Shown here piece after piece: positions 16,086 to 25,839 of a stretch of 64,000 nucleotides of DNA. This stretch comes from Brachybacterium alimentarium (GTDB lineage Bacteria; Actinomycetota; Actinomycetes; Actinomycetales; Dermabacteraceae). The stretch lies in the NCBI RefSeq assembly GCF_002332425.1, contig NZ_NRGS01000022.1:148187-212186 (forward strand), written 5' to 3'. The position numbers and the translations under genes were made by a program. The notes below the pieces were generated by a model, which was not told the origin of the DNA, ran no database searches, and worked only from the letters and a program-made list of their open reading frames with translations. The stretch's first letter is position 1. Each line of letters starts with the position of its first letter.

Positions 16086-17177
16086 ATGTCCACCAGTAGA
16101 GTCTCCACGCCGCGCGGAGCCGGTCGCCCCCGCCGCGTCACCATCGCCGACATCGCCGATCGCGCCGGAGTCACGGCCGCGGCCGTCTCGCTCGCGGTCA
16201 ACGGCAGGCCCGGAGTGTCCGATGCGACCCGTGCACGGATCATGGACATCGCTCGGGAGCTGGACTGGGAGCCGTCCCCGGCGGCGCGCGCCCTCACCGG
16301 CGCCCCGGTGCTCGCGGTCGGCATGGTGCTCGCCCGACCGGCCGAAGTGCTCGGCAACGAGGCGTTCTTCGGCGCCTTCGTGGCGGGGCTGCAGGAGGTG
16401 CTGAGCACCGAGGACTACTCCCTGCAGATGAAGATCGTGGAGTCCACCGAGGCCGAGATCGAGACCTATCGACGATGGTTCGGCCAGCGGCGCGTGGACG
16501 GCGTGGTGATGGTGGATCTCCGGCAGGACGATCCCCGGGTCCCCGCACTCGAGAAGCTCGGCCAGCCGGCCCTCGTGATCGGTGGTCCCGGCCACCACGG
16601 GAGCCTCCCCGCGGTCTACGTCGATGACGCGGTGGCCACGACGCTCCTGGTGGATCATATGGTGGGCCTCGGCCACCGACGCATCGCGCGGGTGGCGGGC
16701 ACGGCGGAGTTCTTCCACACCGCTCAGCGGGACCGTGCCTTCCTCGATCGCTGCGAGGAGCTCGGTGCCACCGGAGTGCTGCAGGATGCCGGCTATGGCG
16801 CTCAGGGAGCGGCCGCAGCCACCGAGGGCCTGCTCGCCGAGGAGGACGCGCCGTCGGCGATCATCTTCGACAGCGACGAGATGGCCCTCGCGGGCAGCCA
16901 GGTGCTGCTCGAGAACGGGATCCGCATCCCGCAGCAGATGGCCGTCGCCAGCTATGAGGACTCCGCCCTGGCCCGCACGCACCGACCGGCCATCACGGCG
17001 ATCGGACGCTCTGCGGTGCAGTACGGCCGCGTCGCCGCGACCCGTCTGCTCGAGATCATCGACGCGGACCGTCGCCGCCCCCTGCCCGACGCAGCGCAGG
17101 CAGCGACCGGCGAGGTGCGAGCGATCGATCCGCAGCTCATCGTCCGCGCCTCGACCGCCGGCGCCGACGCCGGTTGA
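16086..17177 (+). CDS. LacI-family transcriptional regulator
   Basis: A 363-residue regulator. The N-terminal HTH reads VTIADIADRAGVTAAAVSLA (19-38) with hinge helix residues near PSPAARAL. A periplasmic-binding-type ligand domain follows, with family blocks RVDGVVMVD, HRRIARVAGTAEFF and AIIFDSDEMA. It is divergent from the glycoside hydrolase and faces the operator at 16019-16036. The effector is probably a sugar product of that enzyme (inference). Confidence 0.9.
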   Translation: MSTSRVSTPRGAGRPRRVTIADIADRAGVTAAAVSLAVNGRPGVSDATRARIMDIARELDWEPSPAARALTGAPVLAVGMVLARPAEVLGNEAFFGAFVAGLQEVLSTEDYSLQMKIVESTEAEIETYRRWFGQRRVDGVVMVDLRQDDPRVPALEKLGQPALVIGGPGHHGSLPAVYVDDAVATTLLVDHMVGLGHRRIARVAGTAEFFHTAQRDRAFLDRCEELGATGVLQDAGYGAQGAAAATEGLLAEEDAPSAIIFDSDEMALAGSQVLLENGIRIPQQMAVASYEDSALARTHRPAITAIGRSAVQYGRVAATRLLEIIDADRRRPLPDAAQAATGEVRAIDPQLIVRASTAGADAG

Positions 17178-17349
17178 GCGGCCTCCGCGCGCCGCGCCCG
17201 ACCGGCACCGCTCCGAACCTGCCGCGCAGCCTCCCGCAGCCGCGGCGCACCACCCTCCGACTCCCTCGTTAGATAGGTCATACTCCCCGGTGGGAGCCGC
17301 AATCGAGGGTGCACCGCCGGCCGGGTACTGCTACTGTTATCCAGGTCGA

Positions 17350-17425
17350 TCCCGCATAGCTCAATCGGCAGAGCATTCGACTGTTAATCGAAGGGTTGTT
17401 GGTTCAAGTCCAACTGCGGGAGCCA
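17350..17425 (+). tRNA. tRNA-Asn (GUU)
   Basis: A 76-nt cloverleaf with encoded CCA (17423-17425). The acceptor stem is TCCCGCA/TGCGGGA and the anticodon loop CTGTTAA reads GTT. TACTGTTAT just upstream holds a plausible -10. A strong terminator follows at 17435. Confidence 0.96.
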
Positions 17426-17434
17426 CAGCAGGAA

Positions 17435-17470
17435 CGCAGCCCCGGGGATCTCCCCGGGGCTGCGTTGTTT
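17435..17470 (+). terminator. Strong intrinsic terminator after tRNA-Asn
   Basis: Two perfectly paired 14-bp arms (17435-17448 and 17451-17464, CGCAGCCCCGGGGA and its complement) with a 2-nt centre, followed by TTGTTT. Confidence 0.88.
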
Positions 17471-17500
17471 CGTCCGTCCGTGTTCTCACGAAGGAGAGCG

Positions 17501-18031
17501 ATGACCGCCGTTCCCGATGAGCGCTTCCCGATCCCGGAGCAGGCCGGCCCCGGGAGCGTCTGGGCCGATCGCACCGGCAGCCGCACCCTGAGGGGGCACA
17601 ACCGGCGCGGGGTCGAGATCCCCATCGGCAAGGGTGAGGGGGAGATCAGCCCCGGGGAGCTGCTCAAGCTCGCACTCATCGGCTGCGCGGGAATGTCCTC
17701 GGACGAGAACCTGGCACGGCGCCTCGGCGAGGACTTCGACATGCGCCTGTGGGCGCACGGAGACTCCGATGCGTCCGAGAACCGCTACACGACGCTGGCC
17801 GAAGAGGTGCAGCTGCCGCTCGAGGGACTGACCGAGGCGGAGATCGCCAGGATCGTCACGGTGTTCGAGCGAGCCGTGGCAGCTGCCTGCACCGTCGAGC
17901 GGACGATCGTCCCCGGTGCCCGAGTGACCCACACGATGCTCCGGGACGACCAGGAGTCCGAGGCCGTGGCCTCACGCTCGGACGTGACCGCGTCCGAGAG
18001 CCCGAACCAGCAGGAGACCACGCAGCGATGA
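17501..18031 (+). CDS. OsmC/Ohr-family protein
   Basis: A 176-residue OsmC-like protein. Members reduce organic hydroperoxides or act in redox stress. Two conserved cysteines are visible, one in ALIGCAGMSS and one in AAACTVERT. ATG at 17501 has AAGGAG 6 nt upstream. The last 25 or so residues are polar and low in complexity. The deformylase gene overlaps by ATGA. Direct peroxidase activity is inferred from the two cysteines only. Confidence 0.83.
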   Translation: MTAVPDERFPIPEQAGPGSVWADRTGSRTLRGHNRRGVEIPIGKGEGEISPGELLKLALIGCAGMSSDENLARRLGEDFDMRLWAHGDSDASENRYTTLAEEVQLPLEGLTEAEIARIVTVFERAVAAACTVERTIVPGARVTHTMLRDDQESEAVASRSDVTASESPNQQETTQR

Positions 18032-18516
18032 GCATCCGACCGATCCGCATCGTCGGCGACCCGGTGCTGCGCACCCCCTGCGACCCGGTCCGCACGATCA
18101 CCGACGGCACACGCCGTCTGGTCCAGGACCTCATGGACACCGTGGATGACGAGGGCCGGGCCGGCGTGGCGGCGAACCAGATCGGCGTGAGCCTGCGCGC
18201 CTTCTCCTGGAACCTCGAGGACCACGGCATCGGCTGCATCCTCAACCCCGTCATCGTCGAGCTCTCCGAGGAGCTCCAGCATGACGACGAGGGCTGTCTC
18301 TCCGTGCCGGGCCTCTTCTTCCCGCGCACCCGCTCCGTCTACGCCCGCTGCGTGGGCATCGACGTGGAGGGCCAGGAGATCGAGCTGGCAGGCGAAGGCA
18401 TCACCGCGCGACTCATCCAGCATGAGGTGTCCCACCTCGACGGCGAGCTCTACATCGACGGCCTCGAACGCTCTGTGAAGAAGAAGGCGTTGCGCCAGAT
18501 CAGGGAAACCCTCTAA
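18028..18516 (+). CDS. def: Peptide deformylase
   Basis: A 162-residue metal enzyme that removes the formyl group from nascent N-terminal methionine. All three motifs are present: GVAANQIGV (46-54), EGCLSVPG with metal ligand Cys90, and QHEVSHLDG with His132, Glu133 and His136. It overlaps the OsmC-like gene by ATGA, so expression is coupled. The first motif reads GVAANQ rather than the more common GLAAPQ. Confidence 0.95.
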   Translation: MSIRPIRIVGDPVLRTPCDPVRTITDGTRRLVQDLMDTVDDEGRAGVAANQIGVSLRAFSWNLEDHGIGCILNPVIVELSEELQHDDEGCLSVPGLFFPRTRSVYARCVGIDVEGQEIELAGEGITARLIQHEVSHLDGELYIDGLERSVKKKALRQIRETL

Positions 18517-18610
18517 GCTCGGGGGCGCATGCAGAGAAGTCCGGCATCTCACACGCTCCGGGCGGTTCCGATTCGTTGGGGAAGACGCATCGGAGACCGG
18601 AAGGAACGAG

Positions 18611-19102
18611 ATGACTCAGGGTGTTCTCTACATCCACTCCGCCCCGCGCGCCCTCGCACCGCATATCGAATGGGCCGCCAACGGAGTCCTCGGCGCGCCC
18701 GCACGGATGCGCTGGGAGGACCAGTTCGTCGCGCGCGGGCTGCTACGGGCCGAACTCACCTGGCGGGGTCGTGAAGACACCGGGGCCCGGCTCGTCAGCG
18801 CTCTGCGCGGCATGCACGAGGTGCGCTTCGAGGTGACCCAGGAGGCCACCGTCTCCAGCGACGGCACTCGCTGGAGCTGCACGCCGGAGCTCGGCATCCA
18901 CCATGCCGCCACCGACCGCGCCGGGAACATCGTGCTCACCGAGGATCACGTGCGCGGCTGCATGGAGCGCGCCGGCGACGACCCGCTCGCCCTGCGTCGA
19001 GAGCTCTCCATCGCGCTGGGGGAGCCCTGGGACGAGGAGCTGGAGATCTACCGGCATGCGGGCGACGGTGTGCCCATGCGCTGGCTGCATCGCGTCAGCT
19101 GA
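18611..19102 (+). CDS. DUF3145 family protein
   Basis: A 163-residue protein typical of actinobacteria. It starts TQGVLYIHSAPRALAPHIEW and has ELTWRGREDT, SALRGMHEVRFEVTQEA and TPELGIHHAATDRAGNI, all DUF3145 blocks. No catalytic motif or membrane segment is seen and the function is unknown. ATG at 18611 follows GGAAGGAACGAG. A bidirectional terminator separates it from fabF. Confidence 0.9.
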   Translation: MTQGVLYIHSAPRALAPHIEWAANGVLGAPARMRWEDQFVARGLLRAELTWRGREDTGARLVSALRGMHEVRFEVTQEATVSSDGTRWSCTPELGIHHAATDRAGNIVLTEDHVRGCMERAGDDPLALRRELSIALGEPWDEELEIYRHAGDGVPMRWLHRVS

Positions 19103-19138
19103 GACGGACCGCGCCCGGGACATCGCACCCGGAACAAG

Positions 19139-19173
19139 GACGCGGCTGCCGGAGCATCTCCGGCAGCCGCGTC
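19139..19173. terminator. Bidirectional terminator between DUF3145 and fabF
   Basis: Perfect 16-bp arms (19139-19154 and 19158-19173, starting GACGCGGCTGCC) with a 3-nt loop, lying between two convergent genes. Confidence 0.85.
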
Positions 19174-19188
19174 GTCTTGCGTCGAGCG

Positions 19189-20430
19189 TCAGGCGTTGGT
19201 GAAGGTCACGGCGATGTCGTGGCCTCCGAAGCCGAACGCGTTGTTCAGCACGGCGATGTCGCCCGAGGGAAGCTCCACCGGAGCGTTCTGCGCGATCCGC
19301 ATCGGGGTCTCGGGGTCGAGCTCGGCGATGTTGACGGTCGGCGGAGAGACGCGATGGTGCACGGCCAGCGTCGAGAAGATCGACTCGAGCGCACCGGCAC
19401 CGCCCATCAGGTGCCCGGTCATCGACTTGGTCGACGTCACCACGATCTGGTCGGTGGCGCCGTCCAGCGCGTCGGAGACCGCGTTCAGCTCACCGATGTC
19501 GCCGAGCGGGGTGGAGGTGCCATGCGCGTTGACGTGCACGATGTCCTTCGCGGCGAGGTCGGCGTCCTGCAGGGCCTCGCGCACCGCACGGGCCTGGCCC
19601 TCCGCTGAGGGAGCGGAGATGTGGTGCGCGTCCGAGGCCATGCCCCGACCGGCCGCATAGGCGTACACCCGGGCACCGCGCGCGGCCGCATGCTCTTCGC
19701 TCTCGAGCACCAGGATGGCCGCACCCTCGCCGAGGACGAAACCGTCACGGTCCACGTCGTAGGGACGCGAGGCATGCTCGGGATCATCGACGCGGCTCGA
19801 GAGGGCACGGATGTTCGCGAACGCCGCGAGCGTCATCGGGTGGATGCACGCCTCGGTGCCGCCCACGACCACGACGTCTGCGCGACCGTCGCGGATCATG
19901 CCCATGCCCAGCGCGACGGCCTCCGACCCGGAGGCGCACGCGGACACCGGAGTGTGGGCGCCTGCGCGGGCACCGAGCTCCATGGAGATCTGGGCGCTCG
20001 AGGAGTTGGCCATGAGCATCGGCACCGTGAAGGGATTGACCCGTCGGGCGCCGCGCTCACGCACGGCGTCCCACTGGTCCAGCGTCGTCCAGATGCCGCC
20101 GATGCCGGTGCCGACCACCACACCGAGGCGCTCGGGGGCGACGTCCGGGGCTCCGGCGTCGGCCCAGGCCTCACGGGCCGCCACCATCGAGTATTGACCC
20201 GACGGGTCGAGCTTCTTGGCCTCGGGGCGCGTCAGGGAGTCGACGGCGCCGGGAACGATCTGGCAGGCGAAGTCCACGGACAGGCCGTAGCGCTCCTTCC
20301 AGTCGTTGTCCAGGGTTCGCGCGGTCGACGTACCGGCGAGGGCGGCCTCCCACGTGGAGGCGATGTCGCCTCCGAGCGGGTTGACGGTGCCCAGGCCGGT
20401 CACGGCGACACGGGGGCGGGAAGCGGACAT
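19189..20430 (-). CDS. fabF: 3-oxoacyl-ACP synthase II
   Basis: A 413-residue condensing enzyme that extends acyl-ACP with malonyl-ACP. Catalytic residues are visible: Cys165 in VSACASGSEA, His303 in NAHGTST, and Lys335/His340 in STKSMTGHLMG. It is the last gene of the minus-strand fabD-fabH-acpP-fabF cluster. An inverted repeat in the 71-bp gap after acpP may lower its expression relative to acpP. Confidence 0.95.
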   Translation of the reverse strand: MSASRPRVAVTGLGTVNPLGGDIASTWEAALAGTSTARTLDNDWKERYGLSVDFACQIVPGAVDSLTRPEAKKLDPSGQYSMVAAREAWADAGAPDVAPERLGVVVGTGIGGIWTTLDQWDAVRERGARRVNPFTVPMLMANSSSAQISMELGARAGAHTPVSACASGSEAVALGMGMIRDGRADVVVVGGTEACIHPMTLAAFANIRALSSRVDDPEHASRPYDVDRDGFVLGEGAAILVLESEEHAAARGARVYAYAAGRGMASDAHHISAPSAEGQARAVREALQDADLAAKDIVHVNAHGTSTPLGDIGELNAVSDALDGATDQIVVTSTKSMTGHLMGGAGALESIFSTLAVHHRVSPPTVNIAELDPETPMRIAQNAPVELPSGDIAVLNNAFGFGGHDIAVTFTNA

Positions 20431-20463
20431 ACGGACCTCCGGGTCGGATGGCGGGAAGACAGC

Positions 20464-20492
20464 GACGCCCGGGACAGGCAGCCCCGGGCGTC
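20464..20492 (-). terminator. Hairpin between acpP and fabF, possible attenuator
   Basis: GACGCCCGGG and CCCGGGCGTC form a perfect 10-bp stem with a 9-nt loop just after the acpP stop. There is no T-tract, so partial termination or 3'-end protection of the acpP message is more likely than full termination. Confidence 0.5.
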
Positions 20493-20501
20493 AGGCGGAA
20501 A

Positions 20502-20750
20502 TCAGGACTGAGCGCCCTCGATGAACTTGACGGCGTCGCCGACGGTGGCGAGGTTCTTGACCTCTTCGTCGGGGATGCGCACGTCGAACTTCTCCTCCGC
20601 GTTGACGACGATGGTCATCATGGAGATCGAGTCGATGTCGAGGTCGTCGGTGAAGGACTTCGCGAGCTGGACGTCCTCGGTGGCGACACCCGTCTCCTCG
20701 TTGACGATCTCGGCCAGGCCCTCGAGGATCTCGTTCTCGGTGTGTGCCAT
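20502..20750 (-). CDS. acpP: Acyl carrier protein
   Basis: An 82-residue acidic carrier protein for fatty-acid synthesis. Ser41 in DDLDIDSISMM is the phosphopantetheine attachment site. It lies between fabH and fabF. ATG at 20750 has AAGGAGAA shortly upstream. Confidence 0.96.
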   Translation of the reverse strand: MAHTENEILEGLAEIVNEETGVATEDVQLAKSFTDDLDIDSISMMTIVVNAEEKFDVRIPDEEVKNLATVGDAVKFIEGAQS

Positions 20751-20882
20751 GGGGTTCTCCTTAGGTGAATGGGATGTGTGGCGGTGACAGACTACCTGCG
20801 CGACGGACGGTCTTCCGTCAGCCGTGGCGATGTGGTCCTTGTGGCGTGATACGGGTGACAGCCCGACCGCACGCCGCGGGGA

Positions 20883-21884
20883 TCAGGGGAGGATCAGCAC
20901 CTGGCCGGCGTACGCCAGGCCTGCGCCGAAGCCGAACTGCACGAGCACGTCACCGCTCTTCGCAGTGCCCTCCTCGAGCAGGCGATGGGTCGCCAGCGGG
21001 ATCGAGGCCGCGGAGGTGTTGCCGGTCTCGGCGATATCGCGGGCGATGACGACGCTCTCGGGGAGCTTGAGCTGCTTGGCGAGCTCGTCGACGATCCGCA
21101 TGTTCGCCTGGTGGGGGACGAACACGTCGATGTCCTCGACGGTGAGGCCCGACTGCTCGAGCATCTCGCGGATCTTCTTCGCGGTGTGCCAGACGGCCCA
21201 GCGGAACACGGTGCGGCCGTCCTGCTCGAGCGTGGGCCAGCCGCCGTCCCCGTCGCGGTAGTCCACGAGGGAGTTCGTCATGCGGATGGTGTTCCAGCTG
21301 TCACCGTCGCTGCCCCACACGGTGGGGCCGATCCTCGGCTCGTTGCTGGGCCCGACGATCGCGGCGCCCGCGCCGTCGCCCAGCAGGAAGGAGATCGAGC
21401 GGTCGGTGGGATCCACGAAGTCGGAGAGCTTCTCCGCGCCGATGACCAGCACATGGCGTGCGGCGCCGGTGCGGATCAGGGCGTCGGCCTGGCCGATGCC
21501 GTAGGCGAAGCCGGCGCAGGCGGCGGAGATGTCGTACGCGATGACGTCCGGCCGGCCCAGCTCTCCGGCGAGGAGCGTCGCGAGCGACGGCGTCGGGTAC
21601 GGGAAGGAGATCGTCGAGACGATGATCGCGTCGAGCGTCCCGATGTCGATCCCGGAGCGCTCGACGGCCTCGCGGGCGGCGGTGAGGGACAGGTCCTTGA
21701 CGCCGACGTCCCTGCTCGCGCGGGTGCGGGTGATGATGCCGGTGCGCTGCTGGATCCATTCGTCCGACGAGTTGATCGGCTCGATCAGGTCGTCGTTGGG
21801 GACGACGAGGTCGCCGCGGGCCGCGCCGTAGGCGAGGACCTGCGAACCCGGGACGATGGGCTTGGGCTGGAGGGAAACGGCCAT
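20883..21884 (-). CDS. fabH: 3-oxoacyl-ACP synthase III
   Basis: A 333-residue enzyme that starts fatty-acid synthesis by joining an acyl-CoA primer to malonyl-ACP. The triad is visible: Cys123 in ISAACAGFAYG, His258 in VPHQANMRI, and Asn289 in ETGNTSAAS. ATG at 21884 is 1 nt past the fabD stop with AGGAG 7 nt upstream, so translation is coupled to fabD. Confidence 0.95.
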   Translation of the reverse strand: MAVSLQPKPIVPGSQVLAYGAARGDLVVPNDDLIEPINSSDEWIQQRTGIITRTRASRDVGVKDLSLTAAREAVERSGIDIGTLDAIIVSTISFPYPTPSLATLLAGELGRPDVIAYDISAACAGFAYGIGQADALIRTGAARHVLVIGAEKLSDFVDPTDRSISFLLGDGAGAAIVGPSNEPRIGPTVWGSDGDSWNTIRMTNSLVDYRDGDGGWPTLEQDGRTVFRWAVWHTAKKIREMLEQSGLTVEDIDVFVPHQANMRIVDELAKQLKLPESVVIARDIAETGNTSAASIPLATHRLLEEGTAKSGDVLVQFGFGAGLAYAGQVLILP

Positions 21885-21885
21885 G

Positions 21886-22836
21886 TCAGTTCTCCTGGTC
21901 CGCGGTCGAGGGCACACCGGCGTGATCGCGCACGAGGGCGCGCGCGGCGTCGAGGTCGTCAGGGGTGTTGAGGTTCGCGAGGGCGATGCCCTTGAGCTCG
22001 CGCTTGGCGAGTCCGGTGAGGGTGCCGGCGGGTGCGACCTCGACCAGCGCCGTCACGCCGCGTTCACGCAGCGCGTCCATGCAGGCCTCCCAGTCCACCG
22101 GGGAGGCCACCTGGGTGACGATCAGGTCGAGGTAGCGCGATCCGTCGGTGACGATCTCGCCCCCGGCGTTGGACACCAGCGGAACCGTCGGAGCGGTGGG
22201 GGAGAGCTCCGGTGCGAAGGCGGCGAGCTCTTCGCGGGCAGCGGCCATGTACGGGGTGTGGAACGCGCCCGCCACCTGCAGCGGGATGACGCGGGCCTTG
22301 GCGGGACCGTCCTCGCCTAGCGCCGCGATCGCGTCGAGGGAGCCGGCGGCCACGACCTGCGCGGCGGAGTTGATGTTCGCGGGGTGCAGGCCATGGCGCT
22401 CGATGGCCGCCAGCACCTCGTCGCGCGTGCCGCCGACGACCGCCGCCATCCCGGTGGGCTCGGCCGCGGCGGACTTCGCCATCGCCTGGGAGCGCACCGC
22501 GACCAGACGCATCGCGTCCTCGTCGTTCAGCACGCCGGACAGCGCAGCGGCGGTCAGCTCTCCGACGCTGTGCCCCGCGATCACGTCCGCCACGGGGAGG
22601 TCCGTGCCCGCACCCAGCTGGGCGGCGGCGACGATACCGGCGGCGACCAGCAGGGGCTGGGCCACGGCGGTGTCGCGGAGGGTGTCCGCGTCGGACTCCG
22701 TGCCATGGCGCACCAGATCCACGCCGGCCCCCTCGGAGAGGGAGACCAGCGTCTGCTCGACGCCGGGCAGCTCACGCCACGGGTTCAGGAATCCGGGCTT
22801 CTGCGCCCCTTGGCCGGGGCAGACGATAGCGAGCAC
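21886..22836 (-). CDS. fabD: Malonyl-CoA:ACP transacylase
   Basis: A 316-residue acyltransferase that loads malonate onto ACP. The nucleophile Ser90 is in AGHSVGELTAAA, the catalytic His193 in VAGAFHTPYM, and the N-terminal PGQGAQ motif is at 8-13. GTG at 22836 has GGAGG 5 nt upstream. It heads the fab cluster, 114 bp after the aceE stop and beyond a terminator. Confidence 0.95.
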   Translation of the reverse strand: MLAIVCPGQGAQKPGFLNPWRELPGVEQTLVSLSEGAGVDLVRHGTESDADTLRDTAVAQPLLVAAGIVAAAQLGAGTDLPVADVIAGHSVGELTAAALSGVLNDEDAMRLVAVRSQAMAKSAAAEPTGMAAVVGGTRDEVLAAIERHGLHPANINSAAQVVAAGSLDAIAALGEDGPAKARVIPLQVAGAFHTPYMAAAREELAAFAPELSPTAPTVPLVSNAGGEIVTDGSRYLDLIVTQVASPVDWEACMDALRERGVTALVEVAPAGTLTGLAKRELKGIALANLNTPDDLDAARALVRDHAGVPSTADQEN

Positions 22837-22897
22837 GGGAACCTCCAGGAAGAGAGAGACGAACGGGCCCCGCCGCCGCTGAGGGCGAGGCCCGGGG

Positions 22898-22945
22898 AAA
22901 AAAGACCACCGGACCGCCCCTCCCGCAGGAGGGATGGCCCGGTGG
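22898..22945 (-). terminator. Intrinsic terminator of aceE
   Basis: On the minus strand a long stem (CCACCGG at one end pairing with CCGGTGG, with an inner CCCTCC/GGGAGG helix; 22906-22945) is followed by TCTTTTTT (22905-22898). It follows the aceE stop and precedes fabD. Confidence 0.88.
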
Positions 22946-22950
22946 GGTGA

Positions 22951-25695
22951 TCAGGACTCGCCGCCGAAGGAGCCGGACTGGCCCGCGTTGACGTTGGCGA
23001 GGTCGTACTTGTCGATGGCCTGGCGCACCACGGAGGCGTCGACCTTGCCCTCGCGGGCGAGCAGCTGCAGGGCCTTCACGACCATGGAGTGCGCGTCGAT
23101 CTTCAGATGACGACGGGCGGCCGGACGAGTGTCCGAGAAGCCCCAGCCATCCGCGCCGAGCACGCCGTACTGGCCGGGGATCCACTCACGGATCAGGTCC
23201 GGCACCAGGAAGTCGTAATCGGAGGTCGCGACGAACGGCCCCTCGACGCCCTGCAGACGCTCCGAGATCCACGGGGTGCGCGGCTCCTCGGGGTGGAGCA
23301 GGTTGTGCTTCTCCGCCTCCTGGGCGTCCTTGCGCATCTCGGCCCACGAGGTGACCGACCAGACCGTGGCGCGCACGCCCCAGTCCTCCTCCAGCAGCTC
23401 GCGGGCGTGGCGCGCCCACGGCACGCCGACGCCGGAGGCGAGCAGCTGGGCCTCGGGGCCCTCGCCCTCGGGAGCCGACTCGAGCACGTACATGCCCTTG
23501 AGAAGGCCCTCGACGTCCAGGCCTTCGGGCTCCGCCGGCTGCACGATCGGCTCGTTGTACACCGTGATGTAGTAGAAGACCTCCTGCAGACGGTCGTCCT
23601 CGCCGTACATGCGCTGCAGGCCGTCCCGGATGATGTGTCCGAGCTCGTAGCCGTACGCGGGGTCGTAGATCACGGTGCCGGGGTTCGTGTAGGCCAGGAT
23701 CGGCGAATGGCCGTCCATGTGCTGCAGGCCCTCGCCGGCGAGCGTCGTCTTGCCGGCGGTCGCGCCGATCACGAAGCCCTTGGCCATCTGATCGCCCGCG
23801 GCCCAGAAGAAGTCACCGGTGCGCTGGAACCCGAACATCGAGTAGAAGATGTAGAACGGGATCATCGGGAAGTCATGGGTGGCGTACGAGGTGCCCGCCG
23901 CGGTGAACGCCGCCGTGGAGCTGATCTCGTTGATGCCCATGTGCTTGATCTGGCCGGAGGTGGACTCCTTGTAGGCCAGGAGCAGATCGCGGTCCACGGA
24001 CAGGTAGTTCTGACCGTCCGGGTTGTAGATCTTCGCGGTCGGGAAGAGCGAGTCCATCCCGAAGGTGCGGGCCTCGTCCGGCACGATCGGGACCCAGCGC
24101 TTGCCGGTCTCCTTGTCGCGCATGAGGTCCTTGAGCAGTCGCACGAGAGCCATCGTGGTGGCGATCTCCTGCTTGCCCGAGCCGCGGCGTGCGACCTCGT
24201 AGGCCTTGTCGCCCGGCAGGTCGAGCGCCTTGTGCTCGGTGCTGCGCGAGGGGACCGGCCCGCCGAGCTCACCACGGCGGGACTTCAGGTACTGCATGAC
24301 CGGGGCATCGTCCTCGGGCATGTAGAGCGGTGCGTCGTAGACGCTGCCGGACTCCAGCTGCTCGTCGGTGACCGGGATGTGCAGCGTGTCGCGCAGCGCC
24401 TTGAGGTCCTCGAGGGTGAACTTCTTCATCTGGTGGGTCGCGTTGCGGCCCGCGAAGTTCTTGCCGAGGCGGTAGCCCTTGATCGTGTGGGCGAGGATCA
24501 CGGTGGGCTGGCCCTTGTGCTCGACCGCGGCCTGGAAGGCTGCGTAGATCTTCTTCGCGTCGTGGCCGCCGCGGTTGAGCTTCCACCAGATGTCGTCGTC
24601 CGAGAGGTCCTCGACGAGGGCCTTCGTGCGGGGATCGCGACCGAAGAAGTTGTCGCGGATGAAGCCGCCGTTCTCCGCGCGGTACGTCTGGTAATCGCCG
24701 TCGGGGGTGACGTTCATCAGGTCGATGAGGGCGCCGTCCGTGGAGGCCTCCAGCAGCGGATCCCAGCCCGCGCCCCAGATCAGCTTGATGACGTTCCAGC
24801 CCGCACCGCGGAACTGGCTCTCCAGCTCCTGGATGATCTTGCCGTTGCCGCGCACCGGGCCGTCGAGCCGCTGCAGGTTGCAGTTGACGACGAACGTGAG
24901 GTTGTCCAGGTGCTCCTTCGCCGCGATGTGCAGCGCGCCACGGGACTCGACCTCGTCCATCTCGCCGTCGCCCAGGAACGCCCAGGTGTGCTGCTCGCTG
25001 GTGTCCTTCAGATCACGGTTCTGCAGGTACTTGTCGAACGAGGCCTGCTCGATGGCGGCGACCGGGCCGATGCCCATCGACACGGTCGGGAACTCCCAGA
25101 AGTCCTGCATGGCCCGTGGGTGCGGGTAGGACGGCATGCCGTGCTCGCTGGAGAACTCCTGGCGGAAGCCGTCGAGGTCCTCCTGGCCGAGGCGGCCCAT
25201 GAGGTAGGCGCGGGCGTAGATGCCAGGGGAGGCGTGGCCCTGGAAGAAGACGTGGTCGCCGCCGCCGGGGTGGTTGCGACCGCGGAAGAAGTGGTTGAAG
25301 CCGACCTCGTACATGGTGGCGATCGAGGCGTAGCTCGAGAGGTGGCCGCCGACGGAGACGCCCGGGCGCTGGGCACGATGGACCACCATCGCCGCGTTCC
25401 AGCGGTTGATGTTGCGCAGCTCCTTCTCGAGCTCCACGTCGCCGGGATACTCGGGCTGCTCGTCCACCGCGATGGTGTTCACGTAGTCCGTGGTCAGGGA
25501 GTCCGGCAGGTGCAGGTCCTGGTTGCGGGCATGCTGGATCAGGCTCTGGACGACCTCGGAGGCGCGGTCGGAGCCACGATGCTCGACGAGGCCGTCGAAG
25601 GACTCAATCCATTCCTGCGTCTCCTCCGGGTCAGGATCCTGCGCATGGCTGGGCAGGTTGATGCCGATGGGACGAGGAGTCTCGTGCGAAGTCAC
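22951..25695 (-). CDS. aceE: Pyruvate dehydrogenase E1 component (homodimeric)
   Basis: A 914-residue thiamine-diphosphate enzyme that decarboxylates pyruvate and passes the acetyl group to lipoyl-E2. The ThDP/Mg motif is GDGEMDE (242-248) with Asn271. Family blocks GGHLSSYAS and [19 protein letters not shown] are present. GTG at 25695 gives the normal N-terminus. In actinobacteria AceE works with the shared E2 and Lpd; both genes are near 53-57 kb, with lipA and lipB. A strong inverted repeat lies 109 bp upstream. Confidence 0.96.
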   Translation of the reverse strand: MTSHETPRPIGINLPSHAQDPDPEETQEWIESFDGLVEHRGSDRASEVVQSLIQHARNQDLHLPDSLTTDYVNTIAVDEQPEYPGDVELEKELRNINRWNAAMVVHRAQRPGVSVGGHLSSYASIATMYEVGFNHFFRGRNHPGGGDHVFFQGHASPGIYARAYLMGRLGQEDLDGFRQEFSSEHGMPSYPHPRAMQDFWEFPTVSMGIGPVAAIEQASFDKYLQNRDLKDTSEQHTWAFLGDGEMDEVESRGALHIAAKEHLDNLTFVVNCNLQRLDGPVRGNGKIIQELESQFRGAGWNVIKLIWGAGWDPLLEASTDGALIDLMNVTPDGDYQTYRAENGGFIRDNFFGRDPRTKALVEDLSDDDIWWKLNRGGHDAKKIYAAFQAAVEHKGQPTVILAHTIKGYRLGKNFAGRNATHQMKKFTLEDLKALRDTLHIPVTDEQLESGSVYDAPLYMPEDDAPVMQYLKSRRGELGGPVPSRSTEHKALDLPGDKAYEVARRGSGKQEIATTMALVRLLKDLMRDKETGKRWVPIVPDEARTFGMDSLFPTAKIYNPDGQNYLSVDRDLLLAYKESTSGQIKHMGINEISSTAAFTAAGTSYATHDFPMIPFYIFYSMFGFQRTGDFFWAAGDQMAKGFVIGATAGKTTLAGEGLQHMDGHSPILAYTNPGTVIYDPAYGYELGHIIRDGLQRMYGEDDRLQEVFYYITVYNEPIVQPAEPEGLDVEGLLKGMYVLESAPEGEGPEAQLLASGVGVPWARHARELLEEDWGVRATVWSVTSWAEMRKDAQEAEKHNLLHPEEPRTPWISERLQGVEGPFVATSDYDFLVPDLIREWIPGQYGVLGADGWGFSDTRPAARRHLKIDAHSMVVKALQLLAREGKVDASVVRQAIDKYDLANVNAGQSGSFGGES

Positions 25696-25784
25696 ACTGT
25701 CCTTCTCTCTACGGGAGGCGATGGACCGGCCGTGGGAGCAACGGAGCGCCGGTGGGCACGGCTCCTGTGGCCTCGGTTCCGGTC

Positions 25785-25839
25785 AGCCTACCGTCGCTGA
25801 GGGTGTGCAGAGTCTGCACAAGTCCTCCTCACCTGTGAG
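25785..25839 (-). promoter_or_regulatory. Candidate aceE operator and -10
   Basis: TGTGCAG-AGT-CTGCACA (25804-25820) is a perfect 7-3-7 inverted repeat, 109 bp upstream of aceE. A minus-strand -10 candidate TAGGCT lies at 25790-25785, which places the repeat over the -35 position. A smaller repeat, CTCAC-CT-GTGAG, is adjacent at 25828-25839. GntR-type or similar repression is likely; the regulator is not identified. Confidence 0.55.

Noticed and set aside
23089-25800. Long open frame antisense to aceE
   Set aside because: aceE is clearly real on the minus strand; the opposite frame is a codon-bias artefact.
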